In this document: one piece after another, positions 1 to 10,033 of the stretch
Layout: every line of letters starts with the position of its first letter
Position numbering within the stretch: the stretch's first letter is position 1
Made by a program: the position numbers and the translations under genes
Assembly (NCBI GenBank): GCA_049999765.1
Contig: JBNGIQ010008726.1
Coordinates: 1-64,000, forward strand
Length of the DNA stretch: 64,000 nt
Direction: 5' to 3'
Source of the DNA: Phaeoceros laevis
Lineage: Eukaryota; Anthocerotophyta; Anthocerotopsida; Notothyladales
The notes under the pieces: model-generated
What the model saw: the letters and a program-made list of their open reading frames with translations, nothing else
Told to the model about the DNA's origin: nothing
Database searches by the model: none

Positions 1-557
1 CGGCCCCGTTTTCCATGAAAAGTCAGTTTGATGGCCGACTTTCAAGCCGGGCGTTTCACACCCTTCGAACGGAAGTTTCATGGGTTTCGAAACCCCGGGC
101 TCTTAAGGGTTAATAGGGTTATCCAGGCATGTAATTTTTTTTCCAAAATAACGCGTGTTGATTTGATTACCTCCCGGGAAAAAGGTCATAAATGGTTTTG
201 ACCAATTTACCATGACCGGATCACTTCTAGGGAAAAGGGTCACATCCCTAAACAGTTTGACCGGTTTGAACAGGTTATAAACGGGTCAAATGGTTAAAAA
301 TTTGTAAACCCTTCAAACACTTCAACCTACTTCCTCATACACAATCTAAAATGTGGGTGGAGGACTAGAACGCGCTCTGAAAAAAGTGTAAGTATGGAGG
401 AGGGCGGCTTCCTAGAACGCGCAAAAAATGTGCTAAAGTATAGAGGAGGGGAGGAGGGGAGCTTCCTAGATCCCGCACGAAGCTCCCACCACGCCGCGTG
501 CAGCGGCCAAGGCCAAGGCTCATTAGGTGTACAGATTGGTATAAGAGGGCCCTAGGA

Positions 558-608
558 GGGTCGGACACGCTACCTCCCTTTCCCAACCGCAATGCTCTAC
601 CAATTGAC
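558..608 (-). repeat. tRNA-like relic
   Basis: Read on the minus strand, 594-608 has the form of a tRNA D-arm (GTCAATTGGTAGAGC) and 558-568 (GTGTCCGACCC) resembles a degenerate T-arm/B box, about 25 bases apart. I see no clean acceptor stem or CCA-compatible end, so this is more likely a decayed tRNA or the head of a tRNA-derived SINE than a working tRNA. The surrounding 1-780 holds no gene that I can support, only AT-rich sequence with many near-repeats of GTTTGACC/GGTTTAAA-type words. Confidence 0.3.
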
Positions 609-789
609 TACTTTCTCAAGCTAACTTACTGTTAGTTTTGAAACTTATAAACCGTTTAACCGGTTTGAAATTTTTTAACTTTTTAACCTATTTGACCCTT
701 TAACTTTGACCGGATTAAAGGATTAAGTCGGTTTAAAAGGTTTAAACCAAATAATTTAAACCAATAATTTTTATGTAAAGGAATACCGG

Positions 790-844
790 TAGCCCATGTA
801 GTTGGGTTCTTCGAGTGGGAAGGGCAGATTTGGGGTTCGATCTC
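790..844 (+). repeat. tRNA-derived SINE-like head (Pol III boxes)
   Basis: An A-box-like sequence (TAGCCCATGTAGTTGGG, 790-806) is followed 28 bases later by a good B box (GGTTCGATCTC, 834-844), the internal promoter arrangement of tRNA genes and tRNA-derived SINEs. No cloverleaf is evident. A GC-rich stretch with CGCG words (865-915) follows. The right end of a SINE (poly-A or simple-repeat tail) is not clear, so this may be only a fragment. Confidence 0.35.
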
Positions 845-990
845 AGGACTGATTTTATTTTACCCCGCGCTCGCGCGCAGTCGCGCTCCCTCTCGCGCTT
901 CACGCGCGCGCTCTTTCATTAAAAGGAACAACACTGGCACACTTTAAACCATTTAAACACTCTCTCTCTCCCTATTGTAGAGAGAGTGTC

Positions 991-1711
991 TGAGAAATAC
1001 ACTCTCACTATCCTGGTTCCTGCACGAAATACCAGGAAGGGAGTAGCTGTGATATCCGTACCGTTATCCTGCCTAGTAACTAACGAAATTGAGTTTGTTT
1101 ATCTATGCTATTACAGTGCATTTAGAAACAAGATCAGGAAGAACAACAAGATCAGGAAAGAGCCTTGAAATATGCGTGGAGGGGTATAAACGGTTAGTGG
1201 AAATCCAACAGGTTGAGGCTACCCTAAACCCTCTATGGGACCGTGTCAACCTCTTCAAATATAAATACACACACACCATAACTCTCCTTACGCCCTCGCC
1301 CGTGACCAGTAGCTAATAGACATCAAACAGTATTGTACTCAAAATGTCGTGGCACTCAAAATGGGGACTCGACTTTTCGAAAGACTCTCCAGCCGGCCTC
1401 CTGGCTCTCAATGACTCTCAAATGGATCCCCCTTAGTATATTTTCAGATTGCAAGGGACTGAACAAACAAGGGAAATGGCGCACTGCCTTCTATTAGATG
1501 CTCGGTCAGAAAGATTGTAGACGATCAGATAAATAGGACTCCTTCCTTCTTTCTGGATGGTTCCACGCTAAACGCGGACACCAGGCACCAATGCATCCAT
1601 TCATCGGGTATCTAAATTGCTGGCCTGACCGCAACTTCGCATAAAAATCTGCCATCTTCCGTTTTCAGTAACCAAGCTACATAATACACAGAACCGCTTT
1701 CAGACTTGTCA
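991..1711 (-). repeat. Left LTR (3' LTR of the minus-strand element)
   Basis: This 721-base repeat begins TG and ends CA and matches 4035-4714 along nearly its whole length. It keeps a block of about 48 bases near 1225-1275, with a run of ACACAC, that the right copy lacks. The scattered mismatches mean the insertion is not brand new. Confidence 0.85.
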
Positions 1712-2579
1712 CGTTGGCCCCCGAGATACGAACCCAATCCCCTGGCCTTGTCATTCAGATGCTTTGCCCATTTAGGCACGGGAGCCATGCCCCCTTTTTT
1801 ACTCAATTCACACACCACTCATTGTGCAACACTCAATACAATTTTAAGACTTTTCATACACAACTAGCCTCTGCACTCTGCAACTTATCTCTCGGCACAC
1901 AATGGTTAAGTCCGTAACTCCACATCAAAGGCTCTACACAACTCTCATACACAATAGCTATTCATAATTTTTTAGCAGCTATCCTCGTCCATGCACTCAG
2001 CATTCAACACTCGACAAAATATTTTTGCAGCTTAACACACGTTAATTAATCGTGTGACTTACTCTCGTAAAATAACTGAACCCGCAGCCCCCACAACTAG
2101 CTTGTAATTCAGCATGCCACTAGCTCACATTTTCTGCTCAACAATCTATAGCACACCACAACTGGAACACGCAGTTCTGTTCCCAACAAATTCCCACTGA
2201 ATCTGCAGCTTAGCTCGTCAAACTCTCTGGTTTTACGGAAATAACATGACCTTAAAACGTTGCCATAGCGACAGACCTACTCTATCCATCTCTTCCCTTC
2301 CGATCATTCCTTCACTATCAGCTGTGAACCCGCCTGGAACTCCCAACCGATCTGACTGACTGCTGGCCCAATAACTTGCGAACTGCCCGTCTCAGTCTTT
2401 TGTGAACACTTCAAGCATGCGGGTTGCTAAAATTCAATAGGTCTTGGCCTCCCAGAATCCTCCTTTTGGAGGGTGAGCACCTTCAATTCCTCTCTGGCTG
2501 TTTCGTAACTCTAAGAGTCATCTCTCGACAACAACTTGTAATGTCTAATGTGCGTCCAAGCATCGATCTCCTCATCCCC

Positions 2580-3092
2580 CTAGAATAACTCATTGCTTCT
2601 AACACTGATCACAAATGGCCATAACACTCGAGGCCATTTTGGAATGGCCTTATGCCACCCGTCCACCATAGTAGTCCAAATCCAATCCTTCACGTCTTCA
2701 ATGGTCTCCGGCATTACTTCATCAAAGTTCCTTCGACAAGTACTGTTTTCTCCCTCCAGCATATGCACGAACAAGTGGCAGTCGATCTTCCGGAACGCCC
2801 CTTCACAATATGAAGTCCAGCTCCATATAGGTCTTCTCAGCAATTCAAACAAATCCGCCGCTAGCTCGGAATAACCTTCAATGGGACATCGCTGATGGTG
2901 TCTTTCCACAAAGCGTAAGAAAAGCTCCAATTGTTCTACATTAGAAGGTCTCTCCCATTCACGGTAAATGGGCTTACATCGCTTCAATTCCCACTTACTG
3001 ATTGGCGATGACCTGGATAGGAGCGCCTCCTCCTGTATCCTCCGTCTCATCAACTTCGTGTCATGGACAGCATCATCTGCAGTGTACCTCAT
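2580..3092 (-). CDS. Unknown ORF inside the retrotransposon (170 aa)
   Basis: An uninterrupted 170-codon frame lies downstream of gag in the element's own orientation. The protein is rich in Trp, Arg and Glu (for example WTSYCEGAFRKIDCH) and has no zinc knuckle, DTG/DSG protease motif or YxDD motif that I can see. I do not recognise the family. It could be a captured host fragment or an element-specific accessory ORF. Its intactness beside a broken gag is notable, but 170 codons can stay open by chance. Confidence 0.4.
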   Translation of the reverse strand: MRYTADDAVHDTKLMRRRIQEEALLSRSSPISKWELKRCKPIYREWERPSNVEQLELFLRFVERHHQRCPIEGYSELAADLFELLRRPIWSWTSYCEGAFRKIDCHLFVHMLEGENSTCRRNFDEVMPETIEDVKDWIWTTMVDGWHKAIPKWPRVLWPFVISVRSNELF

Positions 3093-3220
3093 TGCCGCTC
3101 CCTGTGCGCGCGTCCTATCCCGACTGAAATGAACAATTGAAGAAAACCCTAAAAACTTTTTACGTACCCGTCATTTGGTTGTTATCCTCTTGATGAACCA
3201 GTGGTGCTCATGATTTCCTT

Positions 3221-3845
3221 TCAACAGTCGTCTTCCCCTCGAATCACAGGGTCGAATAATTCCTTCCCCATTCCTTCGACAAACATTCTCTTTACAGCCA
3301 GCTGGTCCTCCGCTGTATTCATTTTCAAGATTTTCTGATATTTCCTCAACCTGGATGCAAAACGTGTAATGCACTCGTCAGATCTTTGCCGTGAAGCAAA
3401 AAGCAAACTTTTTATCCTTTCCTTATAATCTGCAGGCTGGAATCTATCACAAAATTGTTTCACAACTTCCGTCCAATCCGGACGGGCTGTCTCGGCTAGC
3501 TCTCTGCTGAGTCGAGAACGTCTCTGTGAGCCAANNNNNNNNNNNNNNNNNNNNNNNNNNNNNNNNNNNNNNNNNNNNNNNNNNNNNNNNNNNNNNNNNN
3601 NNNNNNNNNNNNNNNNNNNNNNNNNNNNNNNNNNCTCCTCATTATACCAATGCACATGATGCCTCCAATCGTAGAGAAGAGCTAAATCTCTTAGCCGGCT
3701 TCTCATCATTGGTAACACTTCTGAGATTCCAATATTCCACGTATCTTTCGATATGTTTGTCGGGGTCGTCGTCCTTAATTGGGATGCCTTCGAAGATAGG
3801 CATCACCATGAATCCGTCGGTTGGCTGATTAGCGATCCATCCCAT
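3221..3845 (-). pseudogene. Retrotransposon gag, broken
   Basis: The minus-strand reading starts MGWIANQPTDGF and continues with PIFEGIPIKDDDPDKHIERY, typical of the capsid region of plant Ty3-type Gag. After a frame shift near 3700 it goes on with RSRLRDLALLYDW, then the gap, then WTEVVKQFCDRFQPADYKE and SDECITRFASRLRKY. The order matches the retrotransposon gag domain. The frame shift and the 100 unknown bases (3535-3634) break the reading. No CCHC knuckle is visible after it. It would package element RNA if intact; as it stands it is probably non-functional. Confidence 0.7.
3535..3634. other. Assembly gap (100 N)
   Basis: Exactly 100 undetermined bases, a conventional placeholder for a gap of unknown size. 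It falls within the gag region of the LTR element, where repeats often break assemblies. Confidence 0.99.
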
Positions 3846-4034
3846 AATTGCTTTGTCTCTGTCACACTCTTACAAGGAAAAACGGTAGTGATCCTTGTTA
3901 CCTAGCTACCAACTACCTAGTGCTACTTAAAAGTACGGAATGCAGAACTACTTGAGCTGTCTGGTATTCCTAGCCTAGCCACACAAAATTCCTCTTACAT
4001 AACCAGGCTGCAGTCCCCAGCGTGGTCGCCAATG

Positions 4035-4714
4035 TGAGAAATACACTCTCACTATCCTGGTTCCTGCACGAGATACCAGCAAGGGAGTAGCTGTGCTATC
4101 CATACCGTTATCCTGCCTAGGTCCTAACAAGATTGAGTTTGTTTATCTATGCTATTACAGTGCATCTGGAAACAAGATCAGGAAGAACGATCAGGAAGAA
4201 CAGCAAGATTAGGAAAGAGCCTTGGAATATGCGTAGAGGGGTGCAAACGATTAGTGGAAGTCCAACAGGTTGAGACTACCATAACTCTCCTTACGCCCTC
4301 GCACGTGACCAGTAGCTAATGGACGTCAAACAGTATTGTACTCAAAATGTTGTGGCACTCAAAATGGGGACTCGACTTTCCGAAAGACTCTCTAGCCGGC
4401 CTCCCGGCTCTCAGTGACTCTCAAATGGACCCCCCTTAGTATACTTTTAGATTGCAAGGGACTGAACAAATAAGGGAAATGGCGCACTGCCCTCTATTAG
4501 ATGCTCGGTCAGAAAGATTGTAGACGATCAGATAAATAGGACTCCTTCCTCCTTTCTGGATGGTTCCATGCTAAACGCGGACACCAAGCACCAATGCATC
4601 CATTCATCGGATATCTAAATTGCTGGCCTGCCCATAATTTGGCATAAAAATCTGCCATCTTCCGTTTTCAGTAACCAAGCTACATAATACGCAGAACCGC
4701 TTTCAGACTTCTCA
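4035..4714 (-). repeat. Right LTR (5' LTR of the minus-strand element)
   Basis: A 680-base copy of the repeat at 991-1711, starting TGAGAAATAC and ending TCTCA. It would hold the promoter of the minus-strand element. The primer-binding-like sequence lies directly to its left (about 4012-4034). Confidence 0.85.
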
Positions 4715-4728
4715 TGTCCTATCTTTTT

Positions 4729-4898
4729 ATAATATAAGATGTAACCTAGGTGACATGTATGGAAATAAAAATCACCACTAGGTCACATAAACCCTTGGGC
4801 TTGCCTACCAAGCTATAATATAAGATGTGACCTAGGTGACATGTGTGTATATAAAAGTCACCACTAGGTCACATAAACCCTTGGGCTTGCCTACCAAG
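4729..4898. repeat. 85-base tandem repeat, two copies
   Basis: Two adjacent 85-base units (4729-4813 and 4814-4898) share TATAATATAAGATGT, CCTAGGTGACATGT and CACATAAACCCTTGGGCTTG with only a few differences. They start about 10 bases beyond the target-site duplication of the LTR element. Confidence 0.85.
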
Positions 4899-4983
4899 CC
4901 CGCGCATCTCCCAATGGGCTCCACTACATCACGAAGCAGCAGCTCTGGCAAGCGACCTCCCTACGTAAAAGTGTTGCCCGCAC

Positions 4984-5808
4984 TCAAGCAGCGAAACCTT
5001 CATCTGTTGGCCACACATGCTGCGCCACATCCCCCATGACGTGCCGAACTCGATCCGCGGTGTAGTCCATGAACAGCCGAATATCAAACCCTACCTGACA
5101 TCGAACCCCACCTGGCAGCATCCTCAGGCTGCCTTCGTCTACTACAGGGGAGCCCAGTCTGTCCCTTCGCATGCTAAAGACGAGGAGTAGGCCTTTCCCC
5201 CTGCCGGGGAAGAGAATGAGGGAGTACTGTGGATCTGCATCGAAGTTCTTCCTCCTTCGCTGCTCTTCCAGAAACCCTACATTGTTGCCGAAGTCGGCCA
5301 GGATCGAGCACACAGCTGTGACCGCATAGCGCAGCTCACTCACCTGCTCCAGCGACCTGGCCGTGGCCATACCCGCTCGCCCCACTTCCTCAATCACCGC
5401 CTGCTTGCTCTGCCGGAACTCCTCCACCACCACCCTCCTGCTCCTTTCCACCTCGTTGATCGCAGCCTGCAGGCTTCGGGACTGGCTGCCACGGTCCTCT
5501 GCCCTCCAAATCTGCGAGCATTGCCTGAGCTTCTCCCCCACCGGCTTGGCCAGCTTCGCGGCCGGCTCCATCCAGGATCGGTAGCCATGGATCCTGAAAA
5601 ACCCTAACGCGAGCACAATCAGGGTGGTGAAGAACGTTCCCACCACGGAGCCTACGATGCTCCACACAATTGCGCCCCCGAGTGTGTTGATGAAATCAGC
5701 AAACGTCTCAGTATGGCCTTGGGAACTCCCGGAAGTTGCATCTGCGTCTGCATGACCCCAAAGCAGAGCCGGAGCCACATCGGCTGCTTGCAACTCTGCT
5801 CTCCCCAT
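4984..5808 (-). CDS. Unknown membrane-anchored coiled-coil protein (274 aa)
   Basis: A single open frame of 274 codons runs from ATG at 5808 to a stop at 4984. About residues 38-75 include a strongly hydrophobic stretch (IVGSVVGTFFTTLIVLALGF), a likely single membrane segment. It is followed by a charged helical region around residues 105-150 (INEVERSRRVVVEEFRQSKQ), which looks like coiled coil. The C-terminal 100 residues look globular. I recognise no family. The layout (short N-terminus, one membrane span, long helix) recalls small plant membrane-tethered proteins, but no function can be given. It may be a lineage-specific gene; coding status is likely but not certain. Confidence 0.55.
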   Translation of the reverse strand: MGRAELQAADVAPALLWGHADADATSGSSQGHTETFADFINTLGGAIVWSIVGSVVGTFFTTLIVLALGFFRIHGYRSWMEPAAKLAKPVGEKLRQCSQIWRAEDRGSQSRSLQAAINEVERSRRVVVEEFRQSKQAVIEEVGRAGMATARSLEQVSELRYAVTAVCSILADFGNNVGFLEEQRRRKNFDADPQYSLILFPGRGKGLLLVFSMRRDRLGSPVVDEGSLRMLPGGVRCQVGFDIRLFMDYTADRVRHVMGDVAQHVWPTDEGFAA

Positions 5809-7091
5809 TTTGTATCAGCTGCCACATGAATCCCTGCAAAGCTGTGCTGCAGCGCGATTGCACCGGACACACCTGGTGATCATGACAGTCCCGGCCGGAG
5901 GGGCAGGCCTCAATTGCTCATCCATGCGTAAATGACCCTGCAGCAGGCATGGAATTGATCAGCAGTCGTCTTGAAAAATTGACACCTGCCTCGCCAAACC
6001 TGACCTTGTGTGATTGACAATGTCTGTCGTGAACTTCCCGGGTGCGAAGCTGCCAGCCATGCAGGGCCCCGCCTCAGAGTCTCCACCTCTTCATTCCTGC
6101 CACAGCACCTCATGATCACGTGGTCTCAGGAAGGTCAAGACTGAAGGAGTCTAGTCTCAAGGAGTGTCTCCAACCGAAAGTAAGTCTCCCCTGTCGAGTA
6201 GAAGAGTAGCCTTCTCACTGGATGCCCGAACGAGTCTAGTCTTCCCACTGAATGCGACGTGTTCAGCTCAAAGGAAAAGAACGATCAGGAAGAAAGGATT
6301 CAAAGGAAGGAGGCCAGTTGTGACGACCACAATGCGGCAAACGACAGCAGCAAGGTGGTCACCCTTATGTAGTCTATATGTTCGAGGGCGGGCGACGGCC
6401 GCATCCCATGTGGAACTAACGTGAAGAAGCGTGACCTACTCTTGCCTCTTTATATACCCCACATTGCTGAGGCAGATAAGGAGGCATCCTGTATATAGCC
6501 TGTTTCCTCCCTCACTACATCACGAATATATTTGAACAGGATCTGGTCTATAGTTTATACATCTTGTCTGTCTTTCCTAATTTAGACAATCCTCACGATA
6601 CGGAAGATTAGGCAAGGCCAGCCACGGAATGTGAGGCAAGGCTGCCTGGCCGGAGCGCGATTGCCGCGCAGGCGACGGTGAGTCTCTTTGCGCCAGATGA
6701 ACGTCCTCCTGGCGGAATGTGCCAGGGGTTGACGGCCAGTCAGCGATCTGACGAATTCTTTTTGCCTGCCTGGCGAATCATGCCAGCTGCCGGTGACCAC
6801 ATAGCCATGGCTAATAAGAAAATCGGTCTATGCCGGCTGTTTGATGCTAAGACAGAGAGAGAGAGATCGTTAAAGGTGTGCATCAAATTAAATGCAGCAC
6901 GGCACCACCCCTCCTTGTGCCACAGCTATGGGCCATTACCACACACAGGTGGGCAGGGATGCTTATAGTAGTAGTCTAGTACTACAAGTAGGTAGCTATA
7001 GTAGCTAGTCTCAGGCCTCAGCTACAGACATCCCATTTTAACAAGCTTTTATCCAGATTTGCAAGCTATATATACATTATATTCCACTAGT
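5809..7091. other. Intergenic, no gene seen
   Basis: This 1.3 kb spacer lies between the membrane protein gene and the GDSL lipase gene. Short open frames exist, but none shows family similarity or codon order that would support a gene. A GA-rich microsatellite lies near 6851-6866. Confidence 0.5.
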
Positions 7092-8769
7092 CTAGGAGCC
7101 GGAGAGCAGCTGCCGGACATTGATAGGAGTGATGACGTCAGTCCCGCCGTCAAAGAGAGCCCGTCCCAGGATTTGGTTCACCGATTCAGAGGGGTGGAAA
7201 GGGTCCCAGAACACGTACTGGGTGCGGTCAGGGCACAGATTGACCAGCAGAAACTGCGCACACGCCACCTCTCCGTTGAAGGCTCCAGAACCGCAGCACC
7301 CAATGTTGGTCACAGTGAAACCTGCATTTCATTCATTCGAACACAGCTGCGAGCTCAGCAATCGATTGATGCTCGTCTTGAACCTCAATTGCATATCGAT
7401 CCACAACTTTTACAGCATGAATTCATCTCTAGAGTGCTTACCAAAAGCCCCGGGGTTGCCGATGATGGATAATGACAGGTCGTACACATTGGCGTAGAGG
7501 AAAGCAGAGCCGGCGAGGGCAGACCTCAGCTCCTGCAACAGCGCTCGCAGAGCAGTGTTGTAGTTGGAGGCGAGCTGGTTGACGAAGTCGACGCAGGCCC
7601 CGGTGGAATTGTTCTGTGCCAGCTGAGACGGTATGCAGCCCAGAGGACCCAGCCCTGTCACCAGAAATTGGCGTCCTCCCAAGTTGTACAGTGTCTGCGC
7701 ATAAACATTGCGCAGCAGGCAGGACATCTCCAGAGTCATCAATCAGCGATCGACAAGCTGGGCACTTCGATTCTGGGAATGTTCAAAGAGCTGGTTGGGA
7801 CAAGTTTCTGACCGTGAGCTGCCTTCGCAGGTTGGAAATGAGGATGTTCTGGTAGTCCGCCGCGGGGATGGTGCTGGTGGTACTGTTCGGAAGCAGGTAG
7901 TTGTTGATGTAGTCGTTGCTGCCGATGATGATGGGGAAGAGAGAATCGTTGAGCAGATCCTGCACCGCGTCCTGGCTCCCCAGCTGGCTCTGCAGCTGCA
8001 GCAGCGTGTTCTGGAAAAGGGATATCTGTGCGTCGAACGAGAGGCTAGCTCTGAAAATCTGCAGGCACGCACGAGGTCGCGACGAGGCGGGCATATCGGT
8101 ATCTGTCAGGACGTCAAGCATTCGTCACAGCTGTAGCTAAGCTGGCGCTGATGCAACACTTGAAAGAAACAGATTGCTCACAATTGAGCCCGGGATTTCC
8201 AGGATTGCATAGTTCCTGCCGGTTTCGTTGAGAATTCCTCCTGCAGCCGATGCGTAACTCACTCCTTCCAGGATACCATTGCCCCCGAAAGCGATGTCGG
8301 GCCTTAGGTACGGCGGCGTGCTGTTGGTGAACCCGATGAACGCCGCTGGGGTGATCGATCCATCGATCGACAGCACAGTAGCAAGCAAATTCAAACCCAC
8401 GACGATTTCAGCAAGTGTTTCAGATTCAAGGTGCATCATTCATGACCTGTTTCATCGATCGCTAGGCCTAGGTAAACTGATCGACTTACACAGCACGTCG
8501 AGCACGGTGTCGCCATTGCAGAATCGACCGGTCGGACCAGCAGGAAAGTCGATGCCGTTGTACGGGAAGTTGGCCTTGGCCAAGGTGACGAGGTAGTTGT
8601 TGTTGCCGACATCGATGATCGAGTCTCCGAAAATCCAGAGAGCTCGTGTCAAAGGATCGGCTCGAGCCCCCATGAATGGCATACCCACTGTCACCAAAGC
8701 TATGGCGACAGCAGCCACAATTGCATTCCACCCACCGCCGGCCCGTTTTCGAGCCATTAGGATCGACAT
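7092..8769 (-). CDS. GDSL esterase/lipase, secreted (390 aa, 5 exons)
   Basis: Exons, minus strand: 8769-8490, 8345-8182, 8058-7813, 7694-7442, 7321-7092. All junctions follow GT-AG and keep phase, giving 390 residues, close to the usual family length. A signal peptide covers about residues 1-37 (hydrophobic core AIVAAVAIALVTVG). Block I FGDSIIDVGNNN carries the nucleophilic serine, block III is GSNDYINNYL, and the final block WDPFHPSE holds the catalytic Asp and His. GLGPLGCIPSQ is also typical. These enzymes hydrolyse ester bonds in extracellular lipids, cutin precursors or acetylated sugars; the actual substrate cannot be told from sequence. The exon joins restore the conserved order TVLDVL...PPYLRPD and ILNETGRN, supporting the model. 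Confidence 0.9.
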
Positions 8770-10033
8770 GAATTGAAACGACCAAGGTTATGCTGGATCG
8801 ATATCATGAATGAAAGATGTCAGCTCTATCTAGCTAGCTTGCTGGCATGGAAGCTTCAAGTGCTGCTCAAAGCGAGAGTCTCTTGAAGCCTGCAGCTAGA
8901 GCTAGTGCACTTTCGTGCAAGTTTGAGCTTATGTGTCTGTTGTCCATCTCCGGGTTTTGCTGGAGAGCTTCACTAGTTAGTGGGTAGGCGGCCAACTTCC
9001 ACGCACCACTAGCTAGATAGCCGGATACTTACACTGGAATCTGGGGCTTATTAATTTAAAGAATTCCATCCATGTGCAACTTATTAATAGATATCATCTC
9101 CATGATCAGATTTCCGAGTCTTGATGGCCGTGAATGTGGAAGTTCCAGACCATTTATAAACTCAATACGAGCAAGAAGAACCTTCAAATGTAGTTTACCT
9201 GCTTGCTGGGTCCAGCTAAGAATGTGGACGTCTCGGAAAAGCGGCAGTGAAATGTGCAATGCTGTGCAGAGCATCTACAGGTATGTAATGACAAAGAAAA
9301 CATTGTACTGGCATGGTCTGCATCGATATCTCCGGAGTGGAAGCCTTGACTAGTAGGAAATGGCAGATCTGGAGCCAACTACTTTTTGTTGTACACGCAC
9401 TATGACGCACACAGAAATATGAACCAAAACCTCATCGTCAAATGAAGGAAATTAATTTTGAGCAGGTAGAAAAAGATAGCACAAGGGAGATCTCCAGCTC
9501 CCTGCGCGCTGTGACTGGCCAGAAGGATATGGGTAGAAGCGCTTGGGTTCAAGAATGACTGCCACGTGTTGGCCACCTGCACCATGCCAAGACGATATCC
9601 AAGGTCCGCCAGATGTTTGTTGTGCCTTCCCGACAGGCCGCATGTAGAAGACAGCAAGCACCTGAATAACAGCGCCTTCTACGACCAAAAAACTCCAAAG
9701 CCGCAAAGAGTGACTTGCCAAATGGCCATCAGCACCACATCCGCAGGTTTCTCAACATCTGGCACCATTGCCCCCAGGGGACTTGCCAAATGGCCATCGA
9801 TGCATGAGCCGAAATTTTCAAACTCTGGCACTGTTTTCCCCTCCCGTAAGAGAAGAGGAATGGATGGCCAACAAGCTAAACTGCGCAAAACTTGAGACAC
9901 AACTGCCAGCTATGGTGGGTGCCTGCAGTGGTGATGTCCCTTTCAGCAGGGTCCAAATCATGAACACCATCGTACACTAACAGAGTACAGGGTCAGCAGT
10001 CATAAATTATAGGTCCGTCCAGATTGGATTCTT
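8770..10033. other. Intergenic, no gene seen
   Basis: This region contains the promoter side of the GDSL lipase and the 3' flank of the CURT1 gene. A direct repeat of GACTTGCCAAATGGCCATC occurs at about 9712-9730 and again near 9780. No open frame shows recognisable similarity. Confidence 0.5.

Larger units (their letters stand above)
991..4714 (-). mobile_element. Short LTR retrotransposon, gag only (TR-GAG-like)
   Basis: Two long direct repeats (991-1711 and 4035-4714) both start TGAGAAATAC and end in CA. They flank about 2.3 kb of internal sequence. TGTC sits just outside both ends (987-990, 4715-4718), consistent with a short target-site duplication. The element runs on the minus strand: next to the right LTR is a primer-binding-like site (minus strand TTGGCGACCACGCTGGGGAC), and next to the left LTR is a purine-rich tract (minus strand CTCGGGGGCC) suited to second-strand priming. 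The inside carries a broken gag and one unknown ORF. I see no protease, reverse transcriptase, RNase H or integrase. The 100-base gap lies in gag and its true length is unknown, so missing pol sequence there cannot be fully excluded. Mobilisation would need another element's enzymes. Confidence 0.85.

Noticed and set aside
1712-4034. Reverse transcriptase or integrase in the LTR element
   Set aside because: I looked for YxDD-type, HHCC and DDE-like motifs in all frames and saw none. Only the unknown length of the gap leaves a small doubt.
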